Shown: positions 10,405 through 22,970, counted from the stretch's first letter. The stretch: DNA of 64,000 nucleotides from Oasisia sp. SBJ-2009 (GCA_964017155.1 OZ024854.1:55111441-55175440); one strand, 5' to 3'. Made by a program: numbers and translations. The notes: generated from the sequence alone by a model not told the origin.

Positions 10405-12430
10405 TGCTTTATTGACTGATTGTCTCAAACAATATTGAATACAAACACGTGGCATATACATACAAATCAGATTAGACAATCAACAATAAGCAGGAAAGAA
10501 GCAATCTGCTTATAATTCCTTTTTTCAATTAATAACAAATATATGTCATAAACAACATCATGATACATGTTGTCAATTAGATATTAGCTATGCTATGCTA
10601 TTAAAAATTATTCATACTTACTATTATACTGAATGATACCACTATATATTAATTGTGCAGTGTTTGTTTTTAATATGTTCTCCAGATGTATTGTTTCATT
10701 GCCGTTTTAAATATATTACTTCTACAATCATCAATATGATTCTTCATAATAATGATATTCCATAATTTTGGACCAACATAAGTGAGTGTGTTTTGTTTGG
10801 TATTGGTTTTGCAATGTGGCATTTTGTAAGTTACATGTTGTCTCATAGTGTAGTTGTGTGAGGGTGTGTGCTTCATGAACATGTCATTAAATATGTTTGG
10901 TAACATACCCCTGTTATGTTAGTACATTAATATACAAGTTATATATTTGTTCAGTTGATATATGTTCATAATTGTAATGTGCTTTAAATAAAAATATTTG
11001 TGACTTTTAAAGGCAGCATGACTTATTAAACGAATTATTTGTTTCTGCAATATTTAAATTTTGGATAAATATATTGTTGGAGCTCTTCCCCACACTATAT
11101 TACAATAGACAATAAAAGGGTATATGAAGGTATAGTATAAATTAATAAAAGTTTTGTTTTCACTTTGTTCTTGATTTTCCAGAAAATGCCTACACTCTTA
11201 GATATGTTATATGTATGTTTTATATGTTCATTGCAATTGATTTTGTTATCTATTTTCACTCCCAGATATTTAGTATGGCTAACAGTATCTATTTGAGTCA
11301 ATTCCACATAAATGTTGATTCTGTTTCTTACATTGCACATGTATTCTTGATATTTAACGACAGTTTATTAGCTTTCAGCCACAGTGAAAGTTATTGTTTT
11401 TCATTATTTAAATCATGTTCCAAATCAAATCTTTCACTTGGATAAAACAATATTAGTGTAATCTGCATGCATTATCGCAAAATTGGTTTATGACACGGCA
11501 CTTAAACCATTCATATAGATCATAAATAAAAAGGGACCTAATATTGATCCTTGTGGCACTCCGCAAGTTATATTTTAAAGATCAGAAATGGTTTAACTGA
11601 TTCTTACTGTTTGTTTTCTACTAGATAGATAACTTTGACATCACTGGGTAACTGATCCTCTTATTCCATATTGGTTTAGTTTTCTTAATAGGATGTCATG
11701 GTTCACTGTATCATAAGCTTTGGCGAAATCTAAAAAGTCATATTATATGTTTTCCTTTGTCTATTGCACTTCTTATGTTATCAATTCATATTCCTAAAGC
11801 CAAGTAAGTAGAATATCATTTTTTGAATCCAAATTGGTAATTCGACAAAATATTATGTTTATTAATATACTTAGTTAGTCTACCATATACAAGTTTGTCA
11901 ATTTTTTTAGAAATTCGTACTGATTAGTGTAGCATCTCTTTTTTCAAATCGGCATTACATTAGCTATTTTTAAACGATAAATTTATAATGTGGCATAATG
12001 GTTCAATCATACTAGAGTATGTTTGATTGAAGATGTCTGGGTTTATACCAGCCCATCCAGGACTGCAGTTTTTTTTATATTTCTCTATGATTATCCTTAT
12101 CTCATATGTGGTTGTAGGTGCTAAAAACATTGAGTTTTTATCTATCCCAACAATATTCTTCTCAGGCTTTTTTTTTATAATGGTTGGTATGTCCTTGGTT
12201 AATTCTGAAATCGCTCGTGAAGTATTCATTAAATGTATCAGCTATTAATTGCCTATCTCGTGTTAGAGTGCAATTTATTAAGAATTCATGGTGACGACGT
12301 CTTCTTGCCAATAATCTCTCGTATCTTTTGCCACATTTTTCAGGTTACTATTGTGCTTATCGAATTCCTTTTGATAGTGACAACGCTCTGCTATTTTAAT
12401 AGGTCGCGTTAGTTAATTATTATATCTTTT
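10405..12430 (-). pseudogene. LINE reverse transcriptase remnant (Jockey/CR1-like group)
   Basis: Reading down from 12430 on the minus strand: 12229-11960 gives the RT N-terminal region (YEIRIIIEKYKKNCSPGWAG, NPDIFN). About 11590-11520 gives the palm motif CGVPQGSILGPFLFMIYMNG. 11340-11095 gives TKYLGVKIDNKINCNEHIKH, and 10906-10670 gives the C-terminal YVGPKLWNI motif. The frame is interrupted repeatedly. An AATAAA and AACAAG repeats near 10420-10385 could be its 3-prime end, so it would lie tail to tail with the ORF1 element. Confidence 0.8.
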
Positions 12431-12439
12431 TATTGGTGT

Positions 12440-12840
12440 CATTAAATGCAGTTTGTTTTAGAAGTGAAATTGTCTTTGCAATTCAGTATAACTTATCTGG
12501 GGTTTCTTAGTGTACGTACACTATTTGTGATACGTTTTGTAAATGGACTAATGTTTGTATTTGGGATCCAATATTTAACTTTGGGGTTTTCTGGAACACA
12601 TATGGAATGGATAAGAATAAGGTGCATTTGAAAGGTTAACACTCACATATTTGTGGAAGGTTCTCTTGAAGATAGGGACTGAACAGCTAGTTTGAATTTC
12701 AAGTGGAAATAAGCGGTTCTGGCGTTGGGTAGTTCCGGTTTATTGTATTGTATGAATGATTATCTGATATAATATAACATATCCCCCAAATGATGTGGTG
12801 ATAAACCATTTATTCACTTGTACACAAGAATACATTTGTT
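12440..12840. other. AT-rich spacer between two LINE remnants
   Basis: A 61-residue plus-strand frame (12446-12631) shows no motif. Nothing else is supported here. Confidence 0.4.
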
Positions 12841-12844
12841 AAAT

Positions 12845-13860
12845 CCCTTCTTTGTTGTAGTGATAACCAGAGTACTACTTTAACATAGCGTTTCTGTTTT
12901 TCCTAGGGCTACATCCCGATATCAGTTTAGCAGCTCTCGTTTGTAGTTTTTGTAATATCGTTTTGGTTGCTATTGAGGATGAATCGTAGGTAACATCTCC
13001 ATAGTCGAAGTGTGGTTGAACAATCGCATTACATAACTGGATAACAATATTCCTCGGTACTATTTTTTTTGTAGACACTTAGGATTCCTATCTTAAAAAT
13101 GACATTTTAAGGATCATGATGTTAACGTGTTCGTCCCATGTTATGTGTGCGTCGATATACATCTCAATGTATTTAGCCACTAACATATGTCTAAGAGGTT
13201 CTTTGTTGATATGAATTATAACATAAGCTATCATGGCAATGGACTGACGAGGTCGAGTTAACGTAAACTGACATTTTTGCTAACATCAAAATATTGTTGA
13301 AATTTGCATAAATCACTGTTATCGTTGGATTCTATGTTAAACGAACATCTTGGTTTTGCGAGTTTGACAAACAATATTTTGGGTGTGTAAGATTCAGTAA
13401 CTGTGGACAGATGATTTAGGTATAGCAATACCAACTGGGGGGCCTAAGACTGACCCTTTTGGCACCTCAATATTGGTTTACAACGGATCAAACAGGTGGC
13501 CATCCCGTAACACTGATTATGATCTACCAGTGAGATAACTCGAGAACCAGTTATATTATCTGCAGCTAATCCAAAACCTTTAAGCTAAGCCAGCACGACA
13601 TAACTGTCCATAGTGTCAGACATCTTTCAGGAGATCAATGAAAACTACTCCTGTTAAAAGGCCCGTTATCAATATTATGTAACTATCGCCATTGAGAACT
13701 GAAGTCGCAGTGGAGTGCAATCTTCTGAAACATGATTGTGCATTGTTATGAGGTTTACACGCTCTTCCAGATAAATTGTGAAAGATCTATGACCAAAAAG
13801 TAGATTTATAGAATTGAAATTGGCCTGCAGTTATTGCTTTTGGACTTGCTTTATAAAGTG
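12845..13860 (-). pseudogene. second LINE RT remnant
   Basis: On the minus strand about 13475-13445 reads EVPKGSVLGP (RT motif before the palm loop). About 13175-13090 reads AKYIEMYIDAHITWDEHVNI. 13078-12875 reads IQLCNAIVQPHFDYGDVTYD, then LQKLQTRAAKLISG, the post-RT thumb region. Order and spacing fit one LINE copy with frameshifts. The catalytic Asp-Asp box is not recognisable. Confidence 0.75.
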
Positions 13861-13924
13861 GCAACACCTTTGCTTTGACTGTTTTCCATCTGTGACAAAC
13901 CTGCCAGAATTCAGAGAGAGATAC

Positions 13925-13926
<2 letters not shown>

Positions 13927-13993
<67 letters not shown>
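13927..13993. repeat. (TA)n followed by (GA)n
   Basis: About 19 TA units run directly into about 14 GA units. Confidence 0.97.
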
Positions 13994-13996
<3 letters not shown>

Positions 13997-14580
13997 AGAA
14001 TCAATGCAAGATGCGATATGGTTGGTGCTGCTGCGCACAGAGGTCTACCAGACAGTCTGTCCAGGCCAACATATTTATTTTCATGCATGTTCCTTATTGT
14101 TGCCCAATAACATCAGATGTAACAGTAGGGACAGTGAAAGCTGGTTTTTGGGGTAATTCTGGTTGAGTGACTGAATGTGGTGCTGATGAAAGCCTACTTG
14201 CCCATTACTGACCAATTTATGTTAAATACTTGTAGAATGCAAAGACCTTACACTTGGGATCATGCATCATTTGACCATCAAAAAGGACACCTTCACGGTG
14301 GAATTTGTATTTTCCTGGCAAAAGTTCTCTCTGTTATTCACATTCATTTTGATTTCTTCTTATTTTCCAGAATTAGGCTGGTGTTGTAATCCTGATTCGC
14401 AATCGTGAAAGAATTTGAGACGATATTCGTGAAACTCGTATCTATTTGCAAACATAATAATCCTAATGTTTTGCCTTTTTCAAAGCAATGTTTCATTTCA
14501 ACGATATCTAAAATGTTATCAGTTATCCGCGAAATGAATAATGTCCTAACTATTTTAGTGACAAATGGACAATGTTTGTC

Positions 14581-14612
14581 ACGCACACACATGCACGCAC
14601 GCACGTACGCAC

Positions 14613-14706
<94 letters not shown>
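14581..14706. repeat. (CA)n microsatellite
   Basis: GCACGCACGTACGC words lead into about 45 CA units. Confidence 0.97.
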
Positions 14707-14710
<4 letters not shown>

Positions 14711-14820
14711 GAAGAGATCCTTAAATGTATTATAAGCCTGGTGTACCTCCTCAAATTGTTCAATTGAACTCCAAACATATTGAATCTTCACCAAACTCAT
14801 CTTTGTCAAAATGACATTTC

Positions 14821-15075
14821 TCATTTTATAGTTCTATGAGTCTGTGTACGTGCATGGGACGTATATGAGGCGACACAGTAGAACATGTTATAGTCTGCAA
14901 TTCTGTCAGATACAATCTCATGCTGCATTATTTCATCAACTTGAGTAGTCATAAACACATCAATCAAGGAATGCCTTGTAGGCATTGTTATGGTGGGTGT
15001 GTTACAAATCTGCGTTAACTGAAGCGATCCACAAGTATGGGCAAAAAGGTTCAGATGAAATGTGATATATTGTTC
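14821..15075 (-). pseudogene. LINE endonuclease fragment, C-terminal part
   Basis: The minus-strand frame contains LQLTQICNTPTITMPTRHSL followed by IDVFMTT and later SDRIADYN, the layout of the last third of an APE-type LINE endonuclease (PTR..SLID...SDH). The His of the usual SDH triad is replaced (ADY), so it would be inactive. It lies head to head with the plus-strand LINE piece that begins at about 15076. Confidence 0.65.
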
Positions 15076-15720
15076 AACGTCGACTGTTGACCTTATTGAC
15101 ATTACTGAAATCAAATTAACTGGTGATATTCCCCAAAACAAGTTAGAAATTGATTAATATGAATTATACCGAGCTGATAGGAAGATATTAGGTAACAATT
15201 CAGGAAGTGACGGTGCTCTTTATGTTAATGATAACGTAAACGTTGAAGAAAGGTCAAACATTATACCACAATATATGATCGGCATATGTGGAATAGTCAT
15301 ATTCATAAAGATCCATGATATGTTTGTTCCAAATGAAATTATCAATTGGTTTAATAAAATTAACCAGTTATTGAAACACTTTAGCTCTATGGACCTATAG
15401 GTGCAAGACACAAGTTTGCCATGCCAAACTGTTAGGTGTGACCATTTCTCAGGATCTGACATGGAACAACACGTGGATGGTATTGTGAAAAGGCCGGTAA
15501 ACGAGTGTACATATTATATCCGTTAAAGTGTGCAGGGATCACACAGAAATATCTGGTCAGTGCATATGTTAGTGTGGTGAGACCAGTTTTAGAATATGCA
15601 TGTCTTGTATGGCACACTAACTTGCCCCAATATTTGTCTGAAAATATTGAAGTTATAAAAAAGGGCATTAAAATGTACTTGTCTTTGGTTGGGTTACGCG
15701 GAGATATTTAGACGTGTTAA
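15076..15720 (+). pseudogene. LINE fragment: endonuclease middle joined to RT C-terminus
   Basis: About 15085-15240 reads LIDITEIKLTGDIP and then YELYRADRKILGNNSGSDGA, LYVND, the middle of an APE-type endonuclease. 15530-15690 reads YVSVVRPVLEYACLVWHTNL, then IEVIKKG, the post-RT thumb. Most of the RT between them is missing, so the copy is internally deleted. Confidence 0.7.
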
Positions 15721-15899
15721 CCTGGATACGTTGAATATAAGGCGGGACAGCATTTCTGCAAAATATTTTGATAACATTAAAGTCGGCACACACATATATT
15801 AAATTATCTACTGCCTGACAAAATACATACCGAATATAACTCCTTTATACCGTTTATACAACTGCCAGTAAACAAATATAGTAACACGGTATGATTTGC

Positions 15900-16620
15900 G
15901 ATATCTTGCCTTGCCTTGCCTATCCCGTAGTCTCAGTGGACCGTTGGGGCACCACAGATGACCTGGCAACCAGCTCCCTCCACTCCTCTCGTCTCTCCGC
16001 TTTCCTCATGGCGACGCCCAGTGTCAAGTCCGTCCATTCCGGGATGTTGTCTTCCCATCTCTTTTTTTGTCTGCCTCGTCTTCTCCCTCCTTGGACTGTA
16101 CCTTGCATGATTGTCTTGGCAAGCCCTGATGATCTTGCTATGTGCCCGTACCATCTCAGTTTACGTTATTTGACTGTGGTCAGGAGGTCTTCGTGGGATC
16201 TAATGGCTTGCCGAGTTCTGTTTCGGACTTCTTCGTTGGAGATGTGGTCTCTGTAAGTGATGCCGAGGAGTTTTCTGAGGCATCTCATCTCCATGGCCTG
16301 TATCCTTTTCTCGGTGTCTGCTGTTAGCGTCCAAGACTCACAGGCGTACAGGAATATGGACATTACTAGGGAGCGCATCAGTCCGATCTTTGAGCTGAGT
16401 GCTATATTCCTGTCATTCCAGATGGTCTTGCGTTTGGCGAGTGCTGCTGTGGCCTGGGCGATCCTGGCAAGAATTTCAGGTTTAGATCCTTCATCTGCAA
16501 TGATTGCTCCCAGATATTTGAACATGTTGACGCAATCTAGTTTCTCGCCGTTGACCCTGATATCAGTGCTGAAGCCATTGGTGTTGGTGGTCATCAGTTT
16601 TGTATTTTCTGCATTGCGGT
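15900..16620 (-). pseudogene. RTE-clade LINE 3-prime end
   Basis: 16594-16166 on the minus strand reads MFKYLGAIIADEGSKPEILA, later LYACESWTLTADTEKRIQAM and LLGITYRDHISNEEVRNRT. After one frameshift, 16108-15920 reads GRRRGRQKKRWEDNIPEWTD. This is the standard C-terminus of RTE-type RT. The 3-prime end abuts a CTTGC repeat at 15905 (GGCAA on the coding strand), a plausible target-primed tail. The copy is 5-prime truncated near 16620. Confidence 0.85.
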
Positions 16621-16739
16621 ATCATATGTCTTTGTTTATATTATATGATGTTTTGAAGCGTTAATTGTATTTTATTGTATAATGTCAATCCAACTCAGTT
16701 AAGTTGCCAATAAAACTGATGTTATTAAGATGGAGTTCA

Positions 16740-17700
16740 TAATTAATGGTGTTCTATACTGCGAATTTGCTGAAACCATTAGGAAATCATATTAACCTAT
16801 ATCTCACCTTCCCGTGACCTCAATACCTTTTACGTTAATATGCGCAAACGATAGCCCAGAGACAATACGTAGTAGTGTTTGTAAATATTAGGAACGTTAA
16901 TATTTAAGAATCTACCGCTGCCCCTAAATACATTACATTCTATCACAATCAACTGCAATTAATCCAATTGTTTGATGTCATTATTGTCACTTTCATTCCC
17001 TTCACACGTAGACCACATAAAAGATGTTGCATGTTTCAAATGCACACAGTTTCTGTTCCTTTACATTAACACAGCCGGGTTGCAACCGAACATCACAAAT
17101 GTCACACTGTAGGTCATGAATCCACTTTATTGCCGAAAACATGGCAACCACTTTCCGTTGGTTCTTGGTTTAACTCAACATATCCTGTCTTGAATATTAT
17201 GTAGCCCAGGTAGGATGTGTATGGTGTAAATAATTAAGAACACACAACACGTTTAGTTTAGTTCTGCATTGTGTAATTTGATTACATCTGGAAGAAGCGA
17301 TCGTTTATGTAACCATTTCGAAATGGCTCCGATCTGAAGCTCGCATTTTCGTGCAGTTTCGGCGGGATGATCAACAATAATTGACAACAATAAACCGGCA
17401 ACTAAACTGCGGACTATGTTAGAGGGTGAACCGCATAAAATATACATATTCTAACAAAGTTCTAACAATGCACTTTGAATATTTTAGCCGACAAGCAGGT
17501 AAATGTAAGCATGTCTGTGGCAACTTCTCGCAATTTTAGAAACAACTGCAACTGCTGTTATATTCAGCTATGTCGAAAAAACGTGTCAATGCACTCCCGT
17601 CTCTCGCGCACCGCTCGGGTGCTAACAAACAACAATAGAAGTGGCTGTTTTGAATGCCCTGTTTGGGGGGGGGGGGGTGTTTAAAGGCCGCATCCGACAT
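16740..17700. other. no gene recognised; short G tract near 17668
   Basis: Unique AT-rich sequence with a run of 13 G at 17667-17679. No exon with both splice borders and no transposon motif could be supported. Confidence 0.4.
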
Positions 17701-17734
17701 TCACGAGTACATCACTTTCTGCTAGGGACCGTGC

Positions 17735-19250
17735 ATGGCAACGAAAACAATAATTAGCTACCCCAAAGACAAACCTGGGTTTAACACACATGTCAAACAC
17801 AAGCTATGGGCGAAACAAGATGTGTACAAAGATAGTTATAAGTACAAATACAAGAAAGCGAAATATGTAATGGCACTGGCCATCAATACCTGTAACGCCA
17901 ATTACCTAGACAAGCAGGAGGAGAATCTCACCACCAACAACTCCAAAAACATATCATAGGGTCTGAAGACCATAACCGACTATACGTTGTCTTCCAAGAA
18001 TACTGGTATTACCGACATTGCTCTTCCTGACAAACGGAATGACATTCACAGCCGATTTTGTTTAATAAGAACACCGTGTCTCCTTCCTATGTAACAGTGT
18101 TTCATTGTGACGAACCACCTGTCACAGCCGATAAATCTAGCGTCAAACGTATGTCTGAACACGACAATAACAATATGGCTGCTGGCTCGGATAATACAAT
18201 GTTTGCCGGCCAGCTCTCGAGTATCTTCGCTGTGTGTCTTTCCAAATTAAAAATCCCCCATTGCTTCAAATATTCAACTATCATCCCTGTTCCCCAAAAC
18301 CAGCCTCTTGTTTATATAATTATGGACATTTTGCCTCTGTAGACATGAACACATTCGAGCGCTGGGTCCTGCAGTCAATACAATCAATTATCGATCCATT
18401 GGTTGGCCGCATATAGTTTGCATATCGTACAAGTAGGTATGTTGACGACGCTGTTTCTCTTGGATTGTTTAAGTTCTCCAGCATCTGCATGGTCCCAATA
18501 CTTACGCTAGGATCCTTTTTTTATTGATTATAGCTCTGCTTTTAAAACAATTAGCCCCTCAAAAACAGTTGTGAAGATACAACATGTAGGAATTCCAGAC
18601 TGTATGTATATGTGGATCCTCGATCTGATGATACTTATCAGCTGGTGTAGCGAAAATAATATGAAACTCAATGAAACGAAACCAAAAGAAATGACTGTGG
18701 TTTTTGGAAAAAAATACATTTTCTCCCCTCTCGCCTATTTTGATGGGCGCAGGTCATTTGAAGTTGCACAACGTCTCACGTTTTTTGTTCCTACAATAAT
18801 CTTAAATAGGAGCTAAATGTTGCCAAATACGCCCGACAGCGGCTGTACATTCTAAGAAGACTGATATCATTTGGCATGATTACATACTTACCTTTTACAG
18901 AGCTGTAATCTAGAGTGCTCTGAGATTTGTAATCATAACATGGTTCTGGTCTATCACGGTGAAAGACAAGTTCAGATTGAATAGAGTTGTAAAAACTATT
19001 TCCAGAATAATCGGCAGAGACCTTCCATGATTTTAATGATCAGCAGCACCTGTTAGGAAGAATCGGTGTCATCTCTCAAGATTCATCCTATCCTACCCAT
19101 GACCTAGTTGAGTATCTCCTTTCTAGTCGCAGGTTCAGATCCATCAAAACTAAAACCAGCAGGTTTACTAGCAGCTTTCGTCCTCTAGCCGTACAAGAAT
19201 TGTCAAAACGTAAGTTATCTTTTTCCATATCCAGTAAACAAATATTCCAA
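17735..19250 (+). pseudogene. L2-clade LINE ORF2 remnant, RT to C-terminus
   Basis: Plus-strand frames read in order. 17735-18010 gives the linker after the endonuclease (ISYPKDKPGFNTH, YKKAKYVMALAI, GLKTITDY). 18200-18300 gives KIPHCFKYSTIIPVP. About 18350-18450 gives the FAYR-type segment, and about 18520 gives IDYSSAFKTI (RT box A). 18640-18710 gives SWCSENNMKLNETKPKEMTV. 19090-19200 gives SRRFRSIKTKTSRFTSSFRP, the C-terminal signature. Frames shift several times and box C is lost. The order is that of L2 elements of fish and invertebrates. Confidence 0.85.
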
Positions 19251-19730
19251 TTTCCGATGTGTTTTTCTATGTGTTAATTAATTATAATTTGTCATATATT
19301 ATTTCATTTTTCATTTTTCATATTTTTTATTCATGCTAGATCATATTTGTTATTATCTATCGATGTTATAAAGTCTCACTTCATATTGGGACCTATTGCA
19401 TGTGATTGCTCTCATATATATTTATTTAAAGTAGTATTGTATTTTACCATACTCGTTTGGTACACGTGTGTACTTTCACGTGAACATACATGACCCGACA
19501 ATAAAATGCGTTTCAAAGTATTATTGTAACTGCAAAGGAAACACGTGACGAAAAAGTTGACCTTATCTTAACTACGTTAAAGGAGAACATTCGATAAATG
19601 TCTCTCTCACCACTGAAGCGGCTAAGTCGAAAAAGCGACAACGCCTACTAAACATCATTACTTTCCTTTCTTGATATGTTTAAAGGACAATCATTATTCA
19701 GGTAATTTGCTATACATAATTATGACAAAC
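19251..19730. other. intronic sequence, nothing recognised
   Basis: AT-rich, no motif. It lies in the presumed intron downstream (minus strand) of the 19731-19886 EGF exon. Confidence 0.4.
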
Positions 19731-19886
19731 CTTTCGTCGTTGGCTTGAGCTTGAGGGTTGTCGTTTTTCTGTTCTCACAAAAGAATCCGTAATAATGATG
19801 TTTACAGTAACATTTGAAATGACCTGACCATGAGTTCTTGCAGCGGCGGGAATGCTGACACTTAATCGCAGGACACGGCACCGGTT
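19731..19886 (-). CDS. EGF-like exon (phase 1-1)
   Basis: The minus-strand acceptor TTTCTGTAG precedes 156 bp, followed by donor GTTTGT. The product includes PCPAIKCQHSRRCKNSWSGH and FKCYCKHHYYGFFCEN: six cysteines spaced as C-x4-C-x5-C-x8-C-x-C-x8-C with an aromatic-Gly pair before the last, i.e. an EGF module. After it comes a Thr/Lys-rich linker (TTTLKLKPTT). Both borders are phase 1, typical of shuffled EGF exons. It lacks the D/N-x-D/N-E/Q calcium-binding consensus before the first cysteine. It is probably the last ectodomain module before the transmembrane exon at 8565-8673. Confidence 0.75.
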
Positions 19887-20198
19887 CTACAGAAACAATA
19901 TAACCGTCGAGCAATTAAAAAGACAGCTATTAAAAAAGACATGGTTATCATAAATACAAACTAAGAACATATAAGTTAACGAAAAAACACATCAGAAGAA
20001 TTACCAACATCACCACACCACTAATATCACTAATGTAGCAAATAACTCATCAATCAACAACATTATAATCTTCATCAACGTCATAACTCCCAGCATCATC
20101 ACCACCACAACCATATTCAGAGTTATCGTCTGCACCCTCATCAGAACCCAAACTACCACCATCAACATAACCACTATCAAATTCGTAATCATCCCCAT

Positions 20199-20600
20199 GC
20201 GTACGTACGTACGTACGTACGCACGCACGCACGCACGCACGCACGCATGCATGCATGTATGTATGTATGTATGTATGTATGTATGTATGTATGTATGTAT
20301 GTATGTATGTATGTATGTATGTATGTATGTATGTATGTATGTATGTATGTATGTATGTATGTATGTATGTATGTATTTATGTATGTATGCATGCATGTAT
20401 GTATGCATGCATGTATGTATGTATGCATGAATGTAAGTATGCATGTGTGTATGTATGTATGTGTGTATGTATGTATGTGTGTATGTATGTATGCATGTAT
20501 GCATGTATGCATGTATGCATGAATGCATGTATGCATGCATGCATGTATGCATGAATGTATGCACGCATGCACGCATGCACGCATGCGCGCATGCGTGCAT
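20199..20600. repeat. tetranucleotide array (CGTA, CGCA, GTAT, GCAT)
   Basis: Starts with five CGTA units and six CGCA units, then long GTAT runs with scattered GCAT, GAAT and GTGT variants. Purine and pyrimidine alternate almost without a break. It grades into the hexamer array on its right. Confidence 0.97.
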
Positions 20601-22162
20601 GCGTGTGCGTGTGCGTGTGCGTGTGCGTGTGCGTGTGCGTGTGCGTGTGCGTGTGCGTGTGCGTGTGCGTGTGCGTGTGCGTGTGCGTGTGCGTGTGCGT
20701 GTGCGTGTGCGTGTGCGTGTGCGTGTGCGTGTGCGTGTGCGTGTGCGTGTGCGTGTGCGTGTGCGTGTGCGTGTGCGTGTGCGTGTGCGTGTGCGTGTGC
20801 GTGTGCGTGTGCGTGTGCGTGTGCGTGTGCGTGTGCGTGTGCGTGTGCGTGTGCGTGTGCGTGTGCGTGTGCGTGTGCGTGTGCGTGTGCGTGTGCGTGT
20901 GCGTGTGCGTGTGCGTGTGCGTGTGCGTGTGCGTGTGCGTGTGCGTGTGCGTGTGCGTGTGCGTGTGCGTGTGCGTGTGCGTGTGCGTGTGCGTGTGCGT
21001 GTGCGTGTGCGTGTGCGTGTGCGTGTGCGTGTGCGTGTGCGTGTGCGTGTGCGTGTGCGTGTGCGTGTGCGTGTGCGTGTGCGTGTGCGTGTGCGTGTGC
21101 GTGTGCGTGTGCGTGTGCGTGTGCGTGTGCGTGTGCGTGTGCGTGTGCGTGTGCGTGTGCGTGTGCGTGTGCGTGTGCGTGTGCGTGTGCGTGTGCGTGT
21201 GCGTGTGCGTGTGCGTGTGCGTGTGCGTGTGCGTGTGCGTGTGCGTGTGCGTGTGCGTGTGCGTGTGCGTGTGCGTGTGCGTGTGCGTGTGCGTGTGCGT
21301 GTGCGTGTGCGTGTGCGTGTGCGTGTGCGTGTGCGTGTGCGTGTGCGTGTGCGTGTGCGTGTGCGTGTGCGTGTGCGTGTGCGTGTGCGTGTGCGTGTGC
21401 GTGTGCGTGTGCGTGTGCGTGTGCGTGTGCGTGTGCGTGTGCGTGTGCGTGTGCGTGTGCGTGTGCGTGTGCGTGTGCGTGTGCGTGTGCGTGTGCGTGT
21501 GCGTGTGCGTGTGCGTGTGCGTGTGCGTGTGCGTGTGCGTGTGCGTGTGCGTGTGCGTGTGCGTGTGCGTGTGCGTGTGCGTGTGCGTGTGCGTGTGCGT
21601 GTGCGTGTGCGTGTGCGTGTGCGTGTGCGTGTGCGTGTGCGTGTGCGTGTGCGTGTGCGTGTGCGTGTGCGTGTGCGTGTGCGTGTGCGTGTGCGTGTGC
21701 GTGTGCGTGTGCGTGTGCGTGTGCGTGTGCGTGTGCGTGTGCGTGTGCGTGTGCGTGTGCGTGTGCGTGTGCGTGTGCGTGTGCGTGTGCGTGTGCGTGT
21801 GCGTGTGCGTGTGCGTGTGCGTGTGCGTGTGCGTGTGCGTGTGCGTGTGCGTGTGCGTGTGCGTGTGCGTGTGCGTGTGCGTGTGCGTGTGCGTGTGCGT
21901 GTGCGTGTGCGTGTGCGTGTGCGTGTGCGTGTGCGTGTGCGTGTGCGTGTGCGTGTGCGTGTGCGTGTGCGTGTGCGTGTGCGTGTGCGTGTGCGTGTGC
22001 GTGTGCGTGTGCGTGTGCGTGTGCGTGTGCGTGTGCGTGTGCGTGTGCGTGTGCGTGTGCGTGTGCGTGTGCGTGTGCGTGTGCGTGTGCGTGTGCGTGT
22101 GCGTGTGCGTGTGCGTGTGCGTGTGCGTGTGCGTGTGCGTGTGCGTGTGCGTGTGCGTGTGC
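20601..22162. repeat. (GTGCGT)n hexamer array, about 260 copies
   Basis: About 1.56 kb of GTGCGT with no substitution visible to me. Because the hexamer length is a multiple of three and holds no stop in most frames, it produces very long Arg-Val, Ala-Cys, Cys-Val, Arg-Thr, Ala-His and Thr-His frames on both strands; none has support as protein. The strict alternation of purine and pyrimidine with two CpG/GpC steps per unit favours left-handed Z-DNA. It lies in the intron between the two EGF exons. Confidence 0.98.
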
Positions 22163-22173
22163 AAGGACATGTG

Positions 22174-22204
<31 letters not shown>

Positions 22205-22727
22205 GTATGTATGTATGTAGGTATGTATGTATATACGTATGCATGTATGTATATGTAGGTATGTATTTATGTATGGGTATGATTGCATGTATGGATGTTT
22301 GTATGAATGTATGAATGTATGAATGTATGAATGTATGAATGTATGAATGTATGAATGTATGAATGTATGAATGTATGTATGTATGTATGTATGTATGTAT
22401 GTATGTATGTATGTATGTATGTATGTATGTATGTATGTATGTATGTATGTATGTATGTATGTATGTATGTATGTATGTATGTATGTATGTATGTATGTAT
22501 GTATGTATGTATGTATGTATGTATGTATGTATGTATGTATGTATGTATGTATGTATGTATGTATGTATGTATGCATGCATGCATGCATGCATGCATGCAT
22601 GTATGTATGTATTTATGCATGTATGTATGCATGTGTATGCATGTATGTTTGTATGTATGTGTGTATGTATGTATGTATGTATGTATGTATGTATATTTAT
22701 GCGTATGCATGTATGCATGTATGTATG

Positions 22728-22761
<34 letters not shown>

Positions 22762-22970
22762 TGTATGTATGTATGTATGTATGTATGTATGTATGTATGT
22801 ATGTATGTATGTATGTATGTATGTATGTATGTATGTATGTATGTATGTATGTATGTATGTATGTATGTATGTATGATTGTATGTATGCATGTATGTATGT
22901 ATGAATGTCTGTATTTGTTGGTATGTGTATATGTAGATACGTATGCATGTATGTATGCATATTATTACTG
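22163..22970. repeat. tetranucleotide array (GTAT with GAAT, GCAT variants)
   Basis: Mirrors the left flank of the hexamer array: GTAT runs broken by a block of eight to nine GTATGAAT units (22298-22372) and a GCAT block (22571-22600). Homogeneous segments between variants show recent slippage or unequal exchange. Confidence 0.97.

Noticed and set aside
20010..22718. Very long open frames (up to 902 codons) across the hexamer and tetranucleotide arrays
   Set aside because: They exist in several frames on both strands at once and consist only of two- to four-residue repeats dictated by the DNA repeat; no flanking domain, signal or splice border supports translation.
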